Assembly: GCA_963765875.1 (NCBI GenBank)
Contig: CAVXYK010000015.1
Span: forward strand, 124,001-188,000
Source of the DNA: JAWKOK01 sp963765875
GTDB lineage: Bacteria > Chloroflexota > Anaerolineae > Caldilineales > Caldilineaceae
Length of the DNA stretch: 64,000 nucleotides
Direction of reading: 5' to 3'
Part shown: piece after piece, positions 52,330-61,180 of the stretch
Position numbering within the stretch: position 1 is the stretch's first letter
How the letters are laid out: each line of letters starts with the position of its first letter
The notes under the pieces: model-generated
Databases searched by the model: none
What the model was told of the DNA's origin: nothing
Seen by the model: the letters and a program-made list of their open reading frames with translations, nothing else
Translations under genes and position numbers: made by a program

Positions 52330-53544
52330 CTACTCATAGGTGCCAAGATCGCTCTCGTCTAGATCGTGGCCTCGATGCCACGGCTCAATATCATCCCAAT
52401 CATCCTGCACGTCGTCGTTCTCTTCCAGAAGTGACAGATCACTTTCTTCGGACGCAAAGAACATCAGCTCTTCGAGTGCAAAATCAGCGGTCTCGACGAG
52501 TTCTTCTTCTTCATCCAGGCGCACCGCTTCCAGCACCTCGCGCGCATCCCTGCCGCCGATCCGGCCCAACGCCAGGATTGCCGCTACCTTGACGGCGTGG
52601 CTCTCATCGGAGACCAGCTCGATCAGTTGTTCCAACGCAGCCTTGGTCTCCAGTTCACCACATGCCTGGGCTGCCGCCGCACGCATTTCATCCCATGGGT
52701 TCTGTAGCTCCGCTCTGGCCAGGCTGCGCCAGCGTACATCGGCACTCCGTCCCATGGCTATCAGCGAGCTGACCCGCATTTCGTCCTCCGGCGCGTAGTA
52801 CGCGTCTTCGATCAACTGCCGGAGACCGGTCTCGCCGGAATAGGCCAGGCTCTGTAGCGCACTTGCGCGCACGTTGGTCGACTCTACAGTCTTTGAAACG
52901 ACCGATAAGAGCGCTTCTTCGGCACGCATCGCCAGGGCTGAGTCAAGTTCATCCAACTCGCCGGCCAATACATAAAGGCCAAGGGCATCGGCGGCCACGC
53001 TGCGAGTGCGATCGTCCGAGTCATTGAGCAAGATCTGCACCAACGGTCCAACCAACTGGCCGTCAATCTCTTCTCTAAGGCCCTCTATCGCGTAGCGACG
53101 CACTTCCGAATCCTCGTCGCCGAGCGCTAAATAAAAGAGACTTTCCAACGCCCAGGTAACGTCTTCATCGACCACTTGAATCAGGTAGCGAACGACCTCT
53201 CGTCGCCGTTCAACCGTAATAGATGGCCATTCATTGCGCACAAGGGCTGTCTGTTCTCGCGACAGATCGGAAAACACGCGCAGATCCTCGAAAACTAGAT
53301 CCTTGGGGGCAGTGATCAATCGGTTAAGAACCTCGTCTAATTCAACGCCGGATACTTCAACGCCCAAGAGCTTCTCACTCTCGTCCAAGGAACCGTGTTC
53401 ACCTGCCAACCATTGATCTGCCAGTTCTTCCAGACGTACATTCTGAAGACTCGGGTCATCAATCTCTCCCTCATCGTTCAATTCGTCATCGTTCAATTCG
53501 TCATGCCCGTCGTGGCTGTCTAGATCTGAAAAATTCTGTGTCAT
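52330..53544 (-). CDS. HEAT-repeat protein
   Basis: The ATG at 53544 lies 2 bp after the stop of the LysM gene. An upstream in-frame TTG overlaps that stop and is less likely. The 404-residue protein contains six or seven HEAT-like repeats (SEVRRYAIEGL, DRTRSVAADALGLY, VRASALQSLAYSG, MRVSSLIAMGRS, MRAAAAQACGEL, VKVAAILALGRIGG) between acidic ends (DDELNDEGEIDD and EENDDVQDDWDD). HEAT solenoids bind proteins or nucleic acids. The acidic ends may bind basic partners. Function unknown. Confidence 0.8.
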   Translation of the reverse strand: MTQNFSDLDSHDGHDELNDDELNDEGEIDDPSLQNVRLEELADQWLAGEHGSLDESEKLLGVEVSGVELDEVLNRLITAPKDLVFEDLRVFSDLSREQTALVRNEWPSITVERRREVVRYLIQVVDEDVTWALESLFYLALGDEDSEVRRYAIEGLREEIDGQLVGPLVQILLNDSDDRTRSVAADALGLYVLAGELDELDSALAMRAEEALLSVVSKTVESTNVRASALQSLAYSGETGLRQLIEDAYYAPEDEMRVSSLIAMGRSADVRWRSLARAELQNPWDEMRAAAAQACGELETKAALEQLIELVSDESHAVKVAAILALGRIGGRDAREVLEAVRLDEEEELVETADFALEELMFFASEESDLSLLEENDDVQDDWDDIEPWHRGHDLDESDLGTYE

Positions 53545-53546
53545 GA

Positions 53547-55391
53547 TTAATTCCAACTAAAGCTCCACGTCTCACTCGGAGGGCTGACCGTTACGCCTTC
53601 TTCATCGACAACTTCAACATACCAACGCCATTGTCGCCCATACTCTTGGGGCGCCAGACCGCATAGGCCCGGGTCCATCTCCCATGACGTCCGATTCGAC
53701 GGGCGTTGCTGATTCAGCACCCAGGTGATGGTCTCGTTTTCGTCGGCATCCCGGTTGCTGACGAACCCAAGATGCATCACATACTCATCGGTATCTGTGA
53801 TGAAGTTTACTGCACCCCATGCCATCTGGCCATTACCCTGGCAACTAACGACCGTGTTGTTTTCGGGGCTTCGCAACACGGGCGCATCCAGGCGCAAGGG
53901 AGACGGGGTCGCTGTTGGAATCGCGGTCGGAGCCCGTGTAGCACTCGGCGTCGGACTTGCTGTCGGACGCACTGTCGGCGATGCAGATTCTGCCGTCGGG
54001 GCAAGCGCCACGACTGAAGAGGCCTCATCGTCCGGCGCTGGGATGACCAGCGTTTGGCCAGGGCGCAACAAACGCACCTGTTCGTCAGAGAATCCGTTCG
54101 CCAATTGCAGGACATTGGTAGAGATGTTGAAGCGACGTGCGATGGTCACAAATGTGTCGCCGGCTCGAATTGTGTAGTTCTGGGTCAGAGGTGCATCGTC
54201 GTCCGATATAATCGTCAATGTTTCGCCGACTCTCAACGTAAAGGCCTCGTCGGGCGCGATGTCGTTGGCCATCATCAGGAGTTCGACCGTGGTACCAAAC
54301 CGCTCAGCAATGCTCAGCAGCGTGTCACCGGCTAGAACGGTGTAGGTGCGAGTCTCTGCCGCTTCAGCGGTCGGCACAAGTGCAACAGCCGCGGCAGAAA
54401 CATTGTCGGACGTGCTGTCCGGCGTATTGGTTGGCTGAAGGATCACCAGAGCCGATTCGGCTGTAGCATCAGCGTCGTCCGCGTTGCTTGTCTGGCGGCC
54501 GGCCGGCCGTGTAGCGGTCCTCACGCTGACCGCCGATGTGGCTACCGATGTAGCTGACAATGTCGCCGACTTGGTAGTGGCCGATGGTTTCGGCTGCTTC
54601 GTCGGAGCGCTGGTGGCGGTTGACCGCTTTGTCGGCACATCCGTCGGTGTTGAGGTTGCTACTTTGGTTGGGGTGGCAATCGGCGTCTCGGTTGGTGTTG
54701 CTGTGGGCGCAGGTTGCGGTGTGTCAGTGGGTGGTATATCAGTCGGCAAAGATGTGGGTGTATTGGTCGGCAGCATTGAAACGACCGCTTCGTCATCGAT
54801 AGTGGAGTCCGTTGCATCAGAATCAACTGTGCTGGAATTATCATCTCCCGTCGCGACATCGGCCCCGACTAATTCAAGCACAGGCGTTTCCGACTCGGGC
54901 GTCATGATGATGGTCATGTGCGGATCCATCTCTTGGCCCATGCCTGAAACCCAGGCTGCCGCACTGTCGGCTTGGCTCTTTGCCCAGGATAGTGGCCCGC
55001 CGACCCGACTGAGAAAAAAGAGTGCCACAAACACCACCACAACCAGTGGCACAACCCACGTCCAGAACCGAGACGGCGCAGCATGAAGCTCCCGACCGCA
55101 ATCCGGGCAAATGGTCAGGCTGGATGATGCTTGATGGCCGCACTGACGGCAGCGAATTTTCTTAGGACGTTGGCGTAGTTGTTCGCCACACTCCAGGCAG
55201 ATCGACGCGTTGGCATGATTCCTGGCGCCGCAACTCGGACACTGCTGCGCGCCGAGCGATTGCGCGCCGGGTGATTGCGCACCGGCAGGTCGGGAGGTGG
55301 AATGGGCTGAATCGATTGATCCACTTTCTTGAGAGGGGGCCCCATTGTGAACCTGCGACATGTGGGGAGGTTCATTCGGCTGTTCGCTCAT
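53547..55391 (-). CDS. Zinc-ribbon, single-TM, double-LysM protein
   Basis: The 614-residue protein has two N-terminal zinc ribbons (CPSCGARNH...CLECG, CRQCG...CPDCG), one transmembrane helix (WTWVVPLVVVVFVALFFLS) near 133-151, and a long Pro/Thr/Ser linker. Two LysM domains follow, YTVLAGDTLLSIAERFG and YTIRAGDTFVTIARRFN. A second linker leads to a C-terminal Ig/FN3-like domain (SPENNTVVSCQGNGQMAWG to the end). LysM binds peptidoglycan-type glycans, so this would hold the wall and present cytosolic zinc ribbons inside. It is the first gene of a three-gene operon with the HEAT and acidic proteins. Confidence 0.8.
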   Translation of the reverse strand: MSEQPNEPPHMSQVHNGAPSQESGSIDSAHSTSRPAGAQSPGAQSLGAQQCPSCGARNHANASICLECGEQLRQRPKKIRCRQCGHQASSSLTICPDCGRELHAAPSRFWTWVVPLVVVVFVALFFLSRVGGPLSWAKSQADSAAAWVSGMGQEMDPHMTIIMTPESETPVLELVGADVATGDDNSSTVDSDATDSTIDDEAVVSMLPTNTPTSLPTDIPPTDTPQPAPTATPTETPIATPTKVATSTPTDVPTKRSTATSAPTKQPKPSATTKSATLSATSVATSAVSVRTATRPAGRQTSNADDADATAESALVILQPTNTPDSTSDNVSAAAVALVPTAEAAETRTYTVLAGDTLLSIAERFGTTVELLMMANDIAPDEAFTLRVGETLTIISDDDAPLTQNYTIRAGDTFVTIARRFNISTNVLQLANGFSDEQVRLLRPGQTLVIPAPDDEASSVVALAPTAESASPTVRPTASPTPSATRAPTAIPTATPSPLRLDAPVLRSPENNTVVSCQGNGQMAWGAVNFITDTDEYVMHLGFVSNRDADENETITWVLNQQRPSNRTSWEMDPGLCGLAPQEYGRQWRWYVEVVDEEGVTVSPPSETWSFSWN

Positions 55392-55495
55392 AGATCTAGT
55401 CTCTGTGGAACCCTAGCACGGCTGGACAGGATTGGTGTGACCCATTGCCTGCTGTGCCGGCATTGTGTATTGACAAGGGGGGAGTTGCGGCGATT

Positions 55496-56851
55496 CTATT
55501 GCCCAAGGAGGGAGAGCCAATCGATTCCTTCGCGCGTAGTTCGAATATCTTGCACGGTGACGATCACCAACAGCCCAAGCAGCAGAACGAATCCTACCAT
55601 ATGGACCAGTCCTTCGCGTTCAGGGTTGATGCGTCTGCCGCGAATTGCTTCCAGAAAAATGAACATCAGCCGACCGCCGTCTAGTGCCGGTAGCGGCAAC
55701 AAGTTTGTAATCGCAAGCGCCGCACTCAGCACTGCAGAGAGTCGAAGGATGGGAAACCATAGACCTGTATCAATGGTTGCCGAGACGGCCCCTCCCACCA
55801 TCTGAGCAATCCCGACTGGGCCGCTGAGTTGCGCTTCGGATGGCGACAGAGTCCCCATGATGAGCATCACCGGCAATTGCAGGACAAGCATGATATATTC
55901 TACCGTACTGCGTACACCCTGCCACATTGCCGAGAGTATGGGCAAAGTTCCCAGTGTGGTGATCGGACTGATCTGCACGCCCAGAGCGCCTTCACCGGGC
56001 GGCGGTTCCACTCGCGGTGTCACAGTGATTGACTCCCATGCACCCTCGCGCAGTACCGTCATCGCAATTGCCTGGCCAGCCCGCTCTTTAACGACTTGAT
56101 TGAGCGGGTTCTCATATGAAACGGCGATGTCGTCGATCGCGTAGACGATATCTCCACCCTCCATGCCGGCAAGTTCGGCTGGACTATCCGGAGCGGTCAT
56201 GTTGATCTGGGTCGTGAGAACAGGGAGGTACTCGCTTGACCCCAGTAGACCGCTGGCTCTCTCTTCACCGGCAAATGGAATCTCGAGAATCTCACCGTCC
56301 CGACTGTAGACCACCAGACCATCAGGCTCGTCGCCGTCGCCGTCACGCCGCAGAATATCGTATTGCAAATCCGGCATGGCATTGACCAATGCCTCTTTGC
56401 CATTGATCGACAGTAGGATGTCGCCCGGTAACATGCCCAGATCGGCAGCGGTTGAATCGGGATCAACGGATGTCAGTTGAGGATATCCGGCAACAGCCGG
56501 AAAACCGGCCATGAAACTGGCGCCGAATAGCAGGACCGCCAGTATCGCATTCATTGCCGGTCCGGCCAGGAGGGTGGCGGCACGCCCGCTGCGGCTGGCC
56601 GCGTTGAAGGAGCCGGGAGACATGTCCCCGGCATCTTCGCCCTTCATCCGTGCAAAACCGCCGAACGGCAACAGATTTAGCGTAAAATCGGTTCCGTCGT
56701 AGGTGAAAAGTTTGACCAGGCGAGGTGGATAGCCCATGCCGAACTCTTCGACCACAATACCGGAGCGTCGCGCGACCAGGTAGTGGCCCAGCTCGTGAAA
56801 AAACACGAGAATGCCCAGAACAATAATGAATGAGAGTACGGTCATTAACAT
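55496..56851 (-). CDS. rseP: M50 family site-2 protease (RseP-like)
   Basis: The 451-residue membrane protease has the zinc motif FHELGH (about residues 18-23), and the third ligand is in the LPALDGGRL segment near the C-terminus (DG motif). Between them lie two PDZ-like domains (TSVDPDSTAADLGMLPGDILLSING and SPAELAGMEGGDIVYAIDD). This family cuts transmembrane anti-sigma factors or signal peptides within the membrane. A likely target here is the DUF5667-like partner of the ECF sigma factor, but that link is inference. Some relatives lie next to dxr/cdsA/uppS, which are not seen here. Confidence 0.88.
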   Translation of the reverse strand: MLMTVLSFIIVLGILVFFHELGHYLVARRSGIVVEEFGMGYPPRLVKLFTYDGTDFTLNLLPFGGFARMKGEDAGDMSPGSFNAASRSGRAATLLAGPAMNAILAVLLFGASFMAGFPAVAGYPQLTSVDPDSTAADLGMLPGDILLSINGKEALVNAMPDLQYDILRRDGDGDEPDGLVVYSRDGEILEIPFAGEERASGLLGSSEYLPVLTTQINMTAPDSPAELAGMEGGDIVYAIDDIAVSYENPLNQVVKERAGQAIAMTVLREGAWESITVTPRVEPPPGEGALGVQISPITTLGTLPILSAMWQGVRSTVEYIMLVLQLPVMLIMGTLSPSEAQLSGPVGIAQMVGGAVSATIDTGLWFPILRLSAVLSAALAITNLLPLPALDGGRLMFIFLEAIRGRRINPEREGLVHMVGFVLLLGLLVIVTVQDIRTTREGIDWLSLLGQ

Positions 56852-57205
56852 AGTTTTGTCTTCAATTCCTCAATCGTCGCCGAGATATCCTCTGAAGATT
56901 TCGCCGTCTGTACCAAATCATCGACGCCTATCGCGACTGGCTTGTCTCAGTTTTATCTCAGTGTCCAGTGACTCGCTCTGCAGCGTTTCACTCCAAGGCG
57001 ACGCTGACGCGCACAAAATTATACTCGTTGCCAACTTCTTCCTGCAAATGATCCAGACCGATTGTCCAAGCCGGTTCATCTCCTCAAGAGCGGATCTTAG
57101 CCTTCTGCGGTCATCAAATCAGTAGGCAAGACACCAGGTATCTTGTCTGCCGGATTCATACCGAATTTCGAACTCGTTGCGTCATGTCGGTTCCGCCACC
57201 GTCAT
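56852..57205. other. Intergenic, no gene
   Basis: Upstream of the M50 protease gene and downstream of the kinase gene, both on the minus strand. It should carry the protease promoter. No open frame with recognisable product, strong hairpin or repeat is visible. Confidence 0.45.
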
Positions 57206-58036
57206 CTATCCCGAAATCCGTGTACCAATCGCAGCACCGGGTTCCGTCAAGATGCGGAACACATTGCCCGGCGTCAAACCGCTACAGACGATGATTTCGA
57301 TGCCGGGATGACGTGTCACCATGCCAATCGACTGGGCGACCTTGGCAGCCATCCCGCCTGTAACGTCCACGCCATGGCTGCCGCCCAATCCGGCTTGAAG
57401 CGAATCAACAGTCTCCGGTGTTATATGACGAATTCTTGAGGCGTTTGGGTCCAACGTAGGGTCAGCTGAGTAGATTCCATCCACTTCACCCAGGAGGATC
57501 AACCGGGAAGCCGGTACCGAGTAGGCGAGCCAGTCGAATATCTCTTCGGTGCTGGCAATCGTGCCTCCCAGAATCGAATCGAGCGCGACATCGCCATGAA
57601 CCACCGGGACTAGACCGTTGGATAACGCGGCTGATACGGTTGACTCGGGACCGGCTGTGACGACGCCGTCTGTGCAGCGCATGGGAACGCTGGGCTGGAT
57701 CGTCCAAGCCGGTACATCGGCTGCGAGCAAGGCTGCCGTGACGATCCGATTGAGTCGGGCCGCCGCATCGGCGACAACGGCAAATCCATGCCAATCGACT
57801 TCGGTCCGCACACCGGCGCGTGTCTGATAGCGTTTGCCTGCGACGTGACCAAAGCTGCCCGAGCCGTGCCCGATGACAAGTCGTAGCTCGGGAATCTGCT
57901 CTCTGGCTGCGGCGATCTCGACGGCCACACGATCGATCACGTCCAGGCGTGCTGTTTCAGGTCGGCGCTTGTCTGTGATCAGCGAACCGCCTAATTTCAG
58001 GTAGAGGCAGGGCGACATAAGATTCTCGTTGGTCAT
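57206..58036 (-). CDS. ipk: Isopentenyl phosphate kinase
   Basis: The 276-residue amino acid kinase-fold protein has KLGGSLIT at 14-21, GHGSGSFGH at 56-64 (His64 is the family's substrate-binding histidine), VVHGDVALD, GEVDGIYSADP and DVTGGMAAKV. This set distinguishes IPK from aspartate, glutamate or UMP kinases. IPK phosphorylates isopentenyl phosphate to IPP in alternative mevalonate pathways, known in archaea and in Chloroflexota such as Roseiflexus. The gene is 14 bp downstream of selA and is likely co-transcribed. A second ATG six codons in (residue 7) is an alternative start. Confidence 0.88.
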   Translation of the reverse strand: MTNENLMSPCLYLKLGGSLITDKRRPETARLDVIDRVAVEIAAAREQIPELRLVIGHGSGSFGHVAGKRYQTRAGVRTEVDWHGFAVVADAAARLNRIVTAALLAADVPAWTIQPSVPMRCTDGVVTAGPESTVSAALSNGLVPVVHGDVALDSILGGTIASTEEIFDWLAYSVPASRLILLGEVDGIYSADPTLDPNASRIRHITPETVDSLQAGLGGSHGVDVTGGMAAKVAQSIGMVTRHPGIEIIVCSGLTPGNVFRILTEPGAAIGTRISG

Positions 58037-58050
58037 TTCAGTACTCAGCT

Positions 58051-59481
58051 TCAGTGTGATTCGGCTTGCTTCTGCAAGGTTTCGATGATGGCTGCGACCA
58101 AGAGAGAATCTTGCTCCGGCAAAAGAGTCCGCGGGTCGAAGAGAAGATGATCGCTTTGGATGCGGCAGATGACTGGAACATCAAGCGTTCGCAACGCAGA
58201 GGCACAGGCGTCCGGCGATTCGACCGGCAGCGCCAGCAGCTTGGTCGGCAATGTTTCTCCCGGCAGGCTGCCCCCGCCGATGGCGCTTTCGCCATCCCAA
58301 ATCATACTTGTGATTCGGGCTTCGGCCAATGTCTCTCGCCATGACTCAACTCGTTCCTGCAGGTTTGTCAGTGAGGCTGAGATCATGCTCCAGACCGGCA
58401 CTTCATCGACGACGCGTTGCCGTTGGTAACTGCGCAGGGTCGCATCCAACGCGGCCAGGACCATCTTGTCGACACGCAACGCACGCGCCATCGGGTGGCT
58501 TCGCAGCCGTTCGATCAAGGCCGAGCGGCCCACGATGATACCGGCCTGGGGTCCGCCAAGCAGTTTGTCGCCGCTAAAAGTCACGATGTCTGCCCCGGCC
58601 GACAGGCTCTCCTGAACAGTCGGTTCGGGTGCCAGCCCGTATGCACTCGTCTCAAGCAATGTGCCGCTACCCAGATCATCAATCAACAACACCGGGTCGC
58701 CCCAGGTCTGAAGGTGACTATGGGCTACATCGGCCAATTCAGATAGTCCCGGCTGACTGACGAAGCCGAGCTGGAGGAAGTTGCTGCTGTGAATGCGCAT
58801 GATGGCCCCGGTCTCGGTTGAGATAGCGGCAGCAAAGTCGCGCAAGTGGGTACGGTTCGTTGTTCCGACCTCTACCAAGCGGCAACCGCTCTGGCGCAAC
58901 ACATCCGGGATGCGAAACCCGCCGCCGATTTCGACCAACTGGCCTCGACTGACGAGCACATCGCGATCGGCAGTCAATGCAGTCAGCACAAGGTAGACCG
59001 CAGCCGCGTTGTTGTTTACCACCATCGCGTCCTCGGCCCCGGTCAACGCGCAAAGCCGTTGCCGTGCGTGATCGTGGCGGCTGCCGCGTTGCCCTGCTTC
59101 CAGCTCGTACTCGAGATTGCTGTAGGCATGGCTGATCTCACTCACAGCCTCACGCGCCTGTGCGCTGAGCGGTGCCCGTCCCAAATTGGTATGGATAATG
59201 ACCCCAGTTGCGTTGATCACAGGGCGGAGCGTCGGCGTCGACATCGCCTCGATGTAGCCGGCGATCGTGACCGGCCAAGAGTCCGATTCTGGTGCGGAGT
59301 CGCCGGTTGCAATTGCCTGGCGTGCCTGCTCAAGCGATGCGCGCACAGCCTTGATGACAAGCGATTGTCCATGTTCCTGCACCAGCGCAGAGATCGCAGG
59401 CAACTGCAGCAATCCGTCTACGGAAGGCAGTTTGCGATATTCTTCGGCCGGGCTCGTTTGTGGATGAGTTTCAGTCTGCAT
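58051..59481 (-). CDS. selA: L-seryl-tRNA(Sec) selenium transferase
   Basis: The ATG at 59481 gives 476 residues, the usual SelA length. An upstream in-frame extension to 59562 enters the terminator of the tRNA and is not used. Conserved features: RKLPSVDGLLQ near the start, INATGVIIHTNLGRAPLS at 89-106, and SGDKLLGGPQAG around 303-314 with the PLP-lysine at about 306. SelA converts Ser-tRNA(Sec) to Sec-tRNA using selenophosphate. No selB, selD or selC is seen within the window. The gene implies selenoprotein use, although selA-like paralogues with other substrates exist. Confidence 0.92.
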   Translation of the reverse strand: MQTETHPQTSPAEEYRKLPSVDGLLQLPAISALVQEHGQSLVIKAVRASLEQARQAIATGDSAPESDSWPVTIAGYIEAMSTPTLRPVINATGVIIHTNLGRAPLSAQAREAVSEISHAYSNLEYELEAGQRGSRHDHARQRLCALTGAEDAMVVNNNAAAVYLVLTALTADRDVLVSRGQLVEIGGGFRIPDVLRQSGCRLVEVGTTNRTHLRDFAAAISTETGAIMRIHSSNFLQLGFVSQPGLSELADVAHSHLQTWGDPVLLIDDLGSGTLLETSAYGLAPEPTVQESLSAGADIVTFSGDKLLGGPQAGIIVGRSALIERLRSHPMARALRVDKMVLAALDATLRSYQRQRVVDEVPVWSMISASLTNLQERVESWRETLAEARITSMIWDGESAIGGGSLPGETLPTKLLALPVESPDACASALRTLDVPVICRIQSDHLLFDPRTLLPEQDSLLVAAIIETLQKQAESH

Positions 59482-59560
59482 TGTGTCATTATACCGGCTG
59501 TTCTGGTTGGAATCCAAGGGCGGATGACAGATGGCGTGTGGACAGGGCCTGATTGAGCGC

Positions 59561-59588
59561 AATAAAAAAGCTGACCCAAATGGTCAGC
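59561..59588 (-). terminator. Rho-independent terminator after tRNA-Val
   Basis: On the minus strand GCTGACC (59588-59582), loop, then its complement (59576-59570) is followed by a run of T with one A. It lies about 80 bp after the tRNA and before selA, so it likely ends the tRNA transcript. Confidence 0.8.
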
Positions 59589-59668
59589 CTCCTTCGAATT
59601 CAATGAATGATGAGAAATCGAGTCACATATATGCTATCGATCTCTTGCTCGCTCCGATTCGTATTCGT

Positions 59669-59743
<75 letters not shown>

Positions 59744-59900
59744 TCTCTGACAATCATATCGCCAAAGGCTCTGCCAATATATCGGTTTGCGTCCTGTTTG
59801 TCAAAACAACAGGCAAACGAGGCCCATCTACCCCCGGATCGAGATGCCGGCCGGCTGACATCATTGGCTAGCAGGCTGCCGGAGCGTGAGAAAGAACAGA

Positions 59901-59988
59901 ACACGGATTGTGCGGATGTAGCGGACAGAAGCCGAATTTTCCTATTCTATCCGCGCATATCAGCCGAATCCGCGTCATCCGCGTTCTA
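59901..59988. repeat. CGGA/TCCG quasi-periodic inverted element
   Basis: CGGA occurs at 59904, 59913 and 59922; TCCGCG occurs around 59950-59983 with 9-10 bp spacing. The halves pair imperfectly. It directly adjoins the CACAGA element at 59993, so two related elements stand in tandem. Confidence 0.55.
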
Positions 59989-59992
59989 GTTA

Positions 59993-60160
59993 GTGACTCC
60001 CCTGCAAAAAGCCTTTTTTCGCCACAGATTTACACAGATAAAAAAGGATGAAACACAGATGGTACCAGGATTACTCTGGACACCTGGTAAACACCTGTGA
60101 AAATCAGCTCCATATCTGTGGCCATCTGTGGCAAATTTCCGTTTTTGCAGTAGAGTCAGT
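59993..60160. repeat. Large inverted element with terminal module and phased CACAGA
   Basis: The outer left module reads GTGACTCCCCTGCAAAAAG; the right one on the minus strand reads GACTCTACTGCAAAAAC. CACAGA starts at 60023, 60033 and 60054, while CCTGTG/TCTGTG starts at 60094, 60115 and 60125. The steps 10 and 21 are thus mirrored as 21 and 10. The rest of the 565-bp gap between the tRNA and usp holds no gene. Confidence 0.8.
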
Positions 60161-60256
60161 TGGTGTCACTCCAACAAGCTCCTAGATGTGCATACCCGAA
60201 CAGACCGCCTACTAACGGAGGGCACCCTTCCTTGGACAGTGCTTTCAGAAAATCCA

Positions 60257-60283
60257 CGAGGGATAATCTGAGATTATCCCTCG
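60257..60283 (-). terminator. 13-bp palindrome downstream of usp gene
   Basis: CGAGGGATAATCT and its complement are separated by one base. The structure lies 25 bp past the stop of the minus-strand universal stress gene and may terminate it; only a weak T-run follows. Confidence 0.6.
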
Positions 60284-60308
60284 TATCAGTCTTTAGGTTG
60301 TTGATGGA

Positions 60309-60845
60309 CTACCTGATTTTCTGCTTCTTGTTCTTCGTACGAGGCCGCATCATCATGATCGGAAGCGTCAGGTGGTGGCTGAGGTATTCAGCCGTGCTGC
60401 GGTAGAGCAGCCGTTCGATGCCTGAGCGACCATGGGTTGTCATGGCCACCATATCAACATCTGTGCTGTTAATGTAGTTGAGTATCGCTTTGCCCGGATG
60501 GCCATTGAAGCGAATCACAGTATTGACTTCGTACCCTTCATTTTCCAGCTCTTGCGCATCCGCTTGAAGCTCGTGTTGCAGATCGGATGCCTTGCTATCT
60601 CGCTCCTGGCTGGCGTAGATGGGGTGTCGCGCCTCGATGATATCTCCGCGGGTCTCGTACATAGGCACTTTGGAATCAAGCGCTGCCGGTTTGGCCGGTC
60701 GTCCGACATGACCGCTGGGGGCCTTAGCGACATGGATAAGCGTCAGTTCGTTCTCTTCTGCGGGAAGATACTCCCGAATGCAGTCAAAAACTTGACACGA
60801 GAATTCCGATCCGTCAACAGGAATCAGAACTTTATGCTTTGACAT
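60309..60845 (-). CDS. Universal stress protein (UspA family)
   Basis: The 178-residue protein begins KVLIPVDGSEFS (family start) and ends with the nucleotide-binding motif THGRSGIERLLYRSTAEYLSHH, a G-2x-G-9x-S variant. ATP binding is therefore possible. The family responds to stress or growth arrest. The insert of about 30 residues (PSGHVGRPAKPAALDSKV) in the middle is longer than in UspA. A strong AAAGGAG ribosome site precedes the ATG. A palindromic GGATCA/TGATCC lies about 25 bp upstream of the start. Confidence 0.88.
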   Translation of the reverse strand: MSKHKVLIPVDGSEFSCQVFDCIREYLPAEENELTLIHVAKAPSGHVGRPAKPAALDSKVPMYETRGDIIEARHPIYASQERDSKASDLQHELQADAQELENEGYEVNTVIRFNGHPGKAILNYINSTDVDMVAMTTHGRSGIERLLYRSTAEYLSHHLTLPIMMMRPRTKNKKQKIR

Positions 60846-61180
60846 CTATCAGTCTCCTTTGACAAAAGGATCATCATTGATCCATAACTCAACACTGGTT
60901 ATAGTATGCCTCAATCGGACTGAAAGGGAAAGGGTAATCTGTCCTATGATTTATGGGACATTCGTCCCTATCTCGGATCATCGAGATACAATCTCTTTTT
61001 TCTCCGCCGCGCTCCCAAGAGCCAATATGCAGCCGCGTGATTTGACGTAAATATGGGGCTGCTCTATGATCTCAAAGATTGGCGTACTGAAGTTGGATCG
61101 ATACTCGGATCTCGCCAAGTCCGACTACAGTTGATCGATCAAGAATATAACCAGCGCTCCTTTAGCCAGCGGTACCCTCT
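60846..61180. other. Divergent intergenic region usp/nadK
   Basis: Promoters for both genes should lie here. A palindrome at 60868-60883 is the only strong structure. A plus-strand frame from 61053 is antisense-like noise overlapping nadK. Confidence 0.5.
60868..60883. promoter_or_regulatory. Candidate operator palindrome
   Basis: GGATCA, spacer TCAT, TGATCC lies 22-38 bp before the usp start. It is a typical size for a dimeric regulator site; no binding protein is known. Confidence 0.4.
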
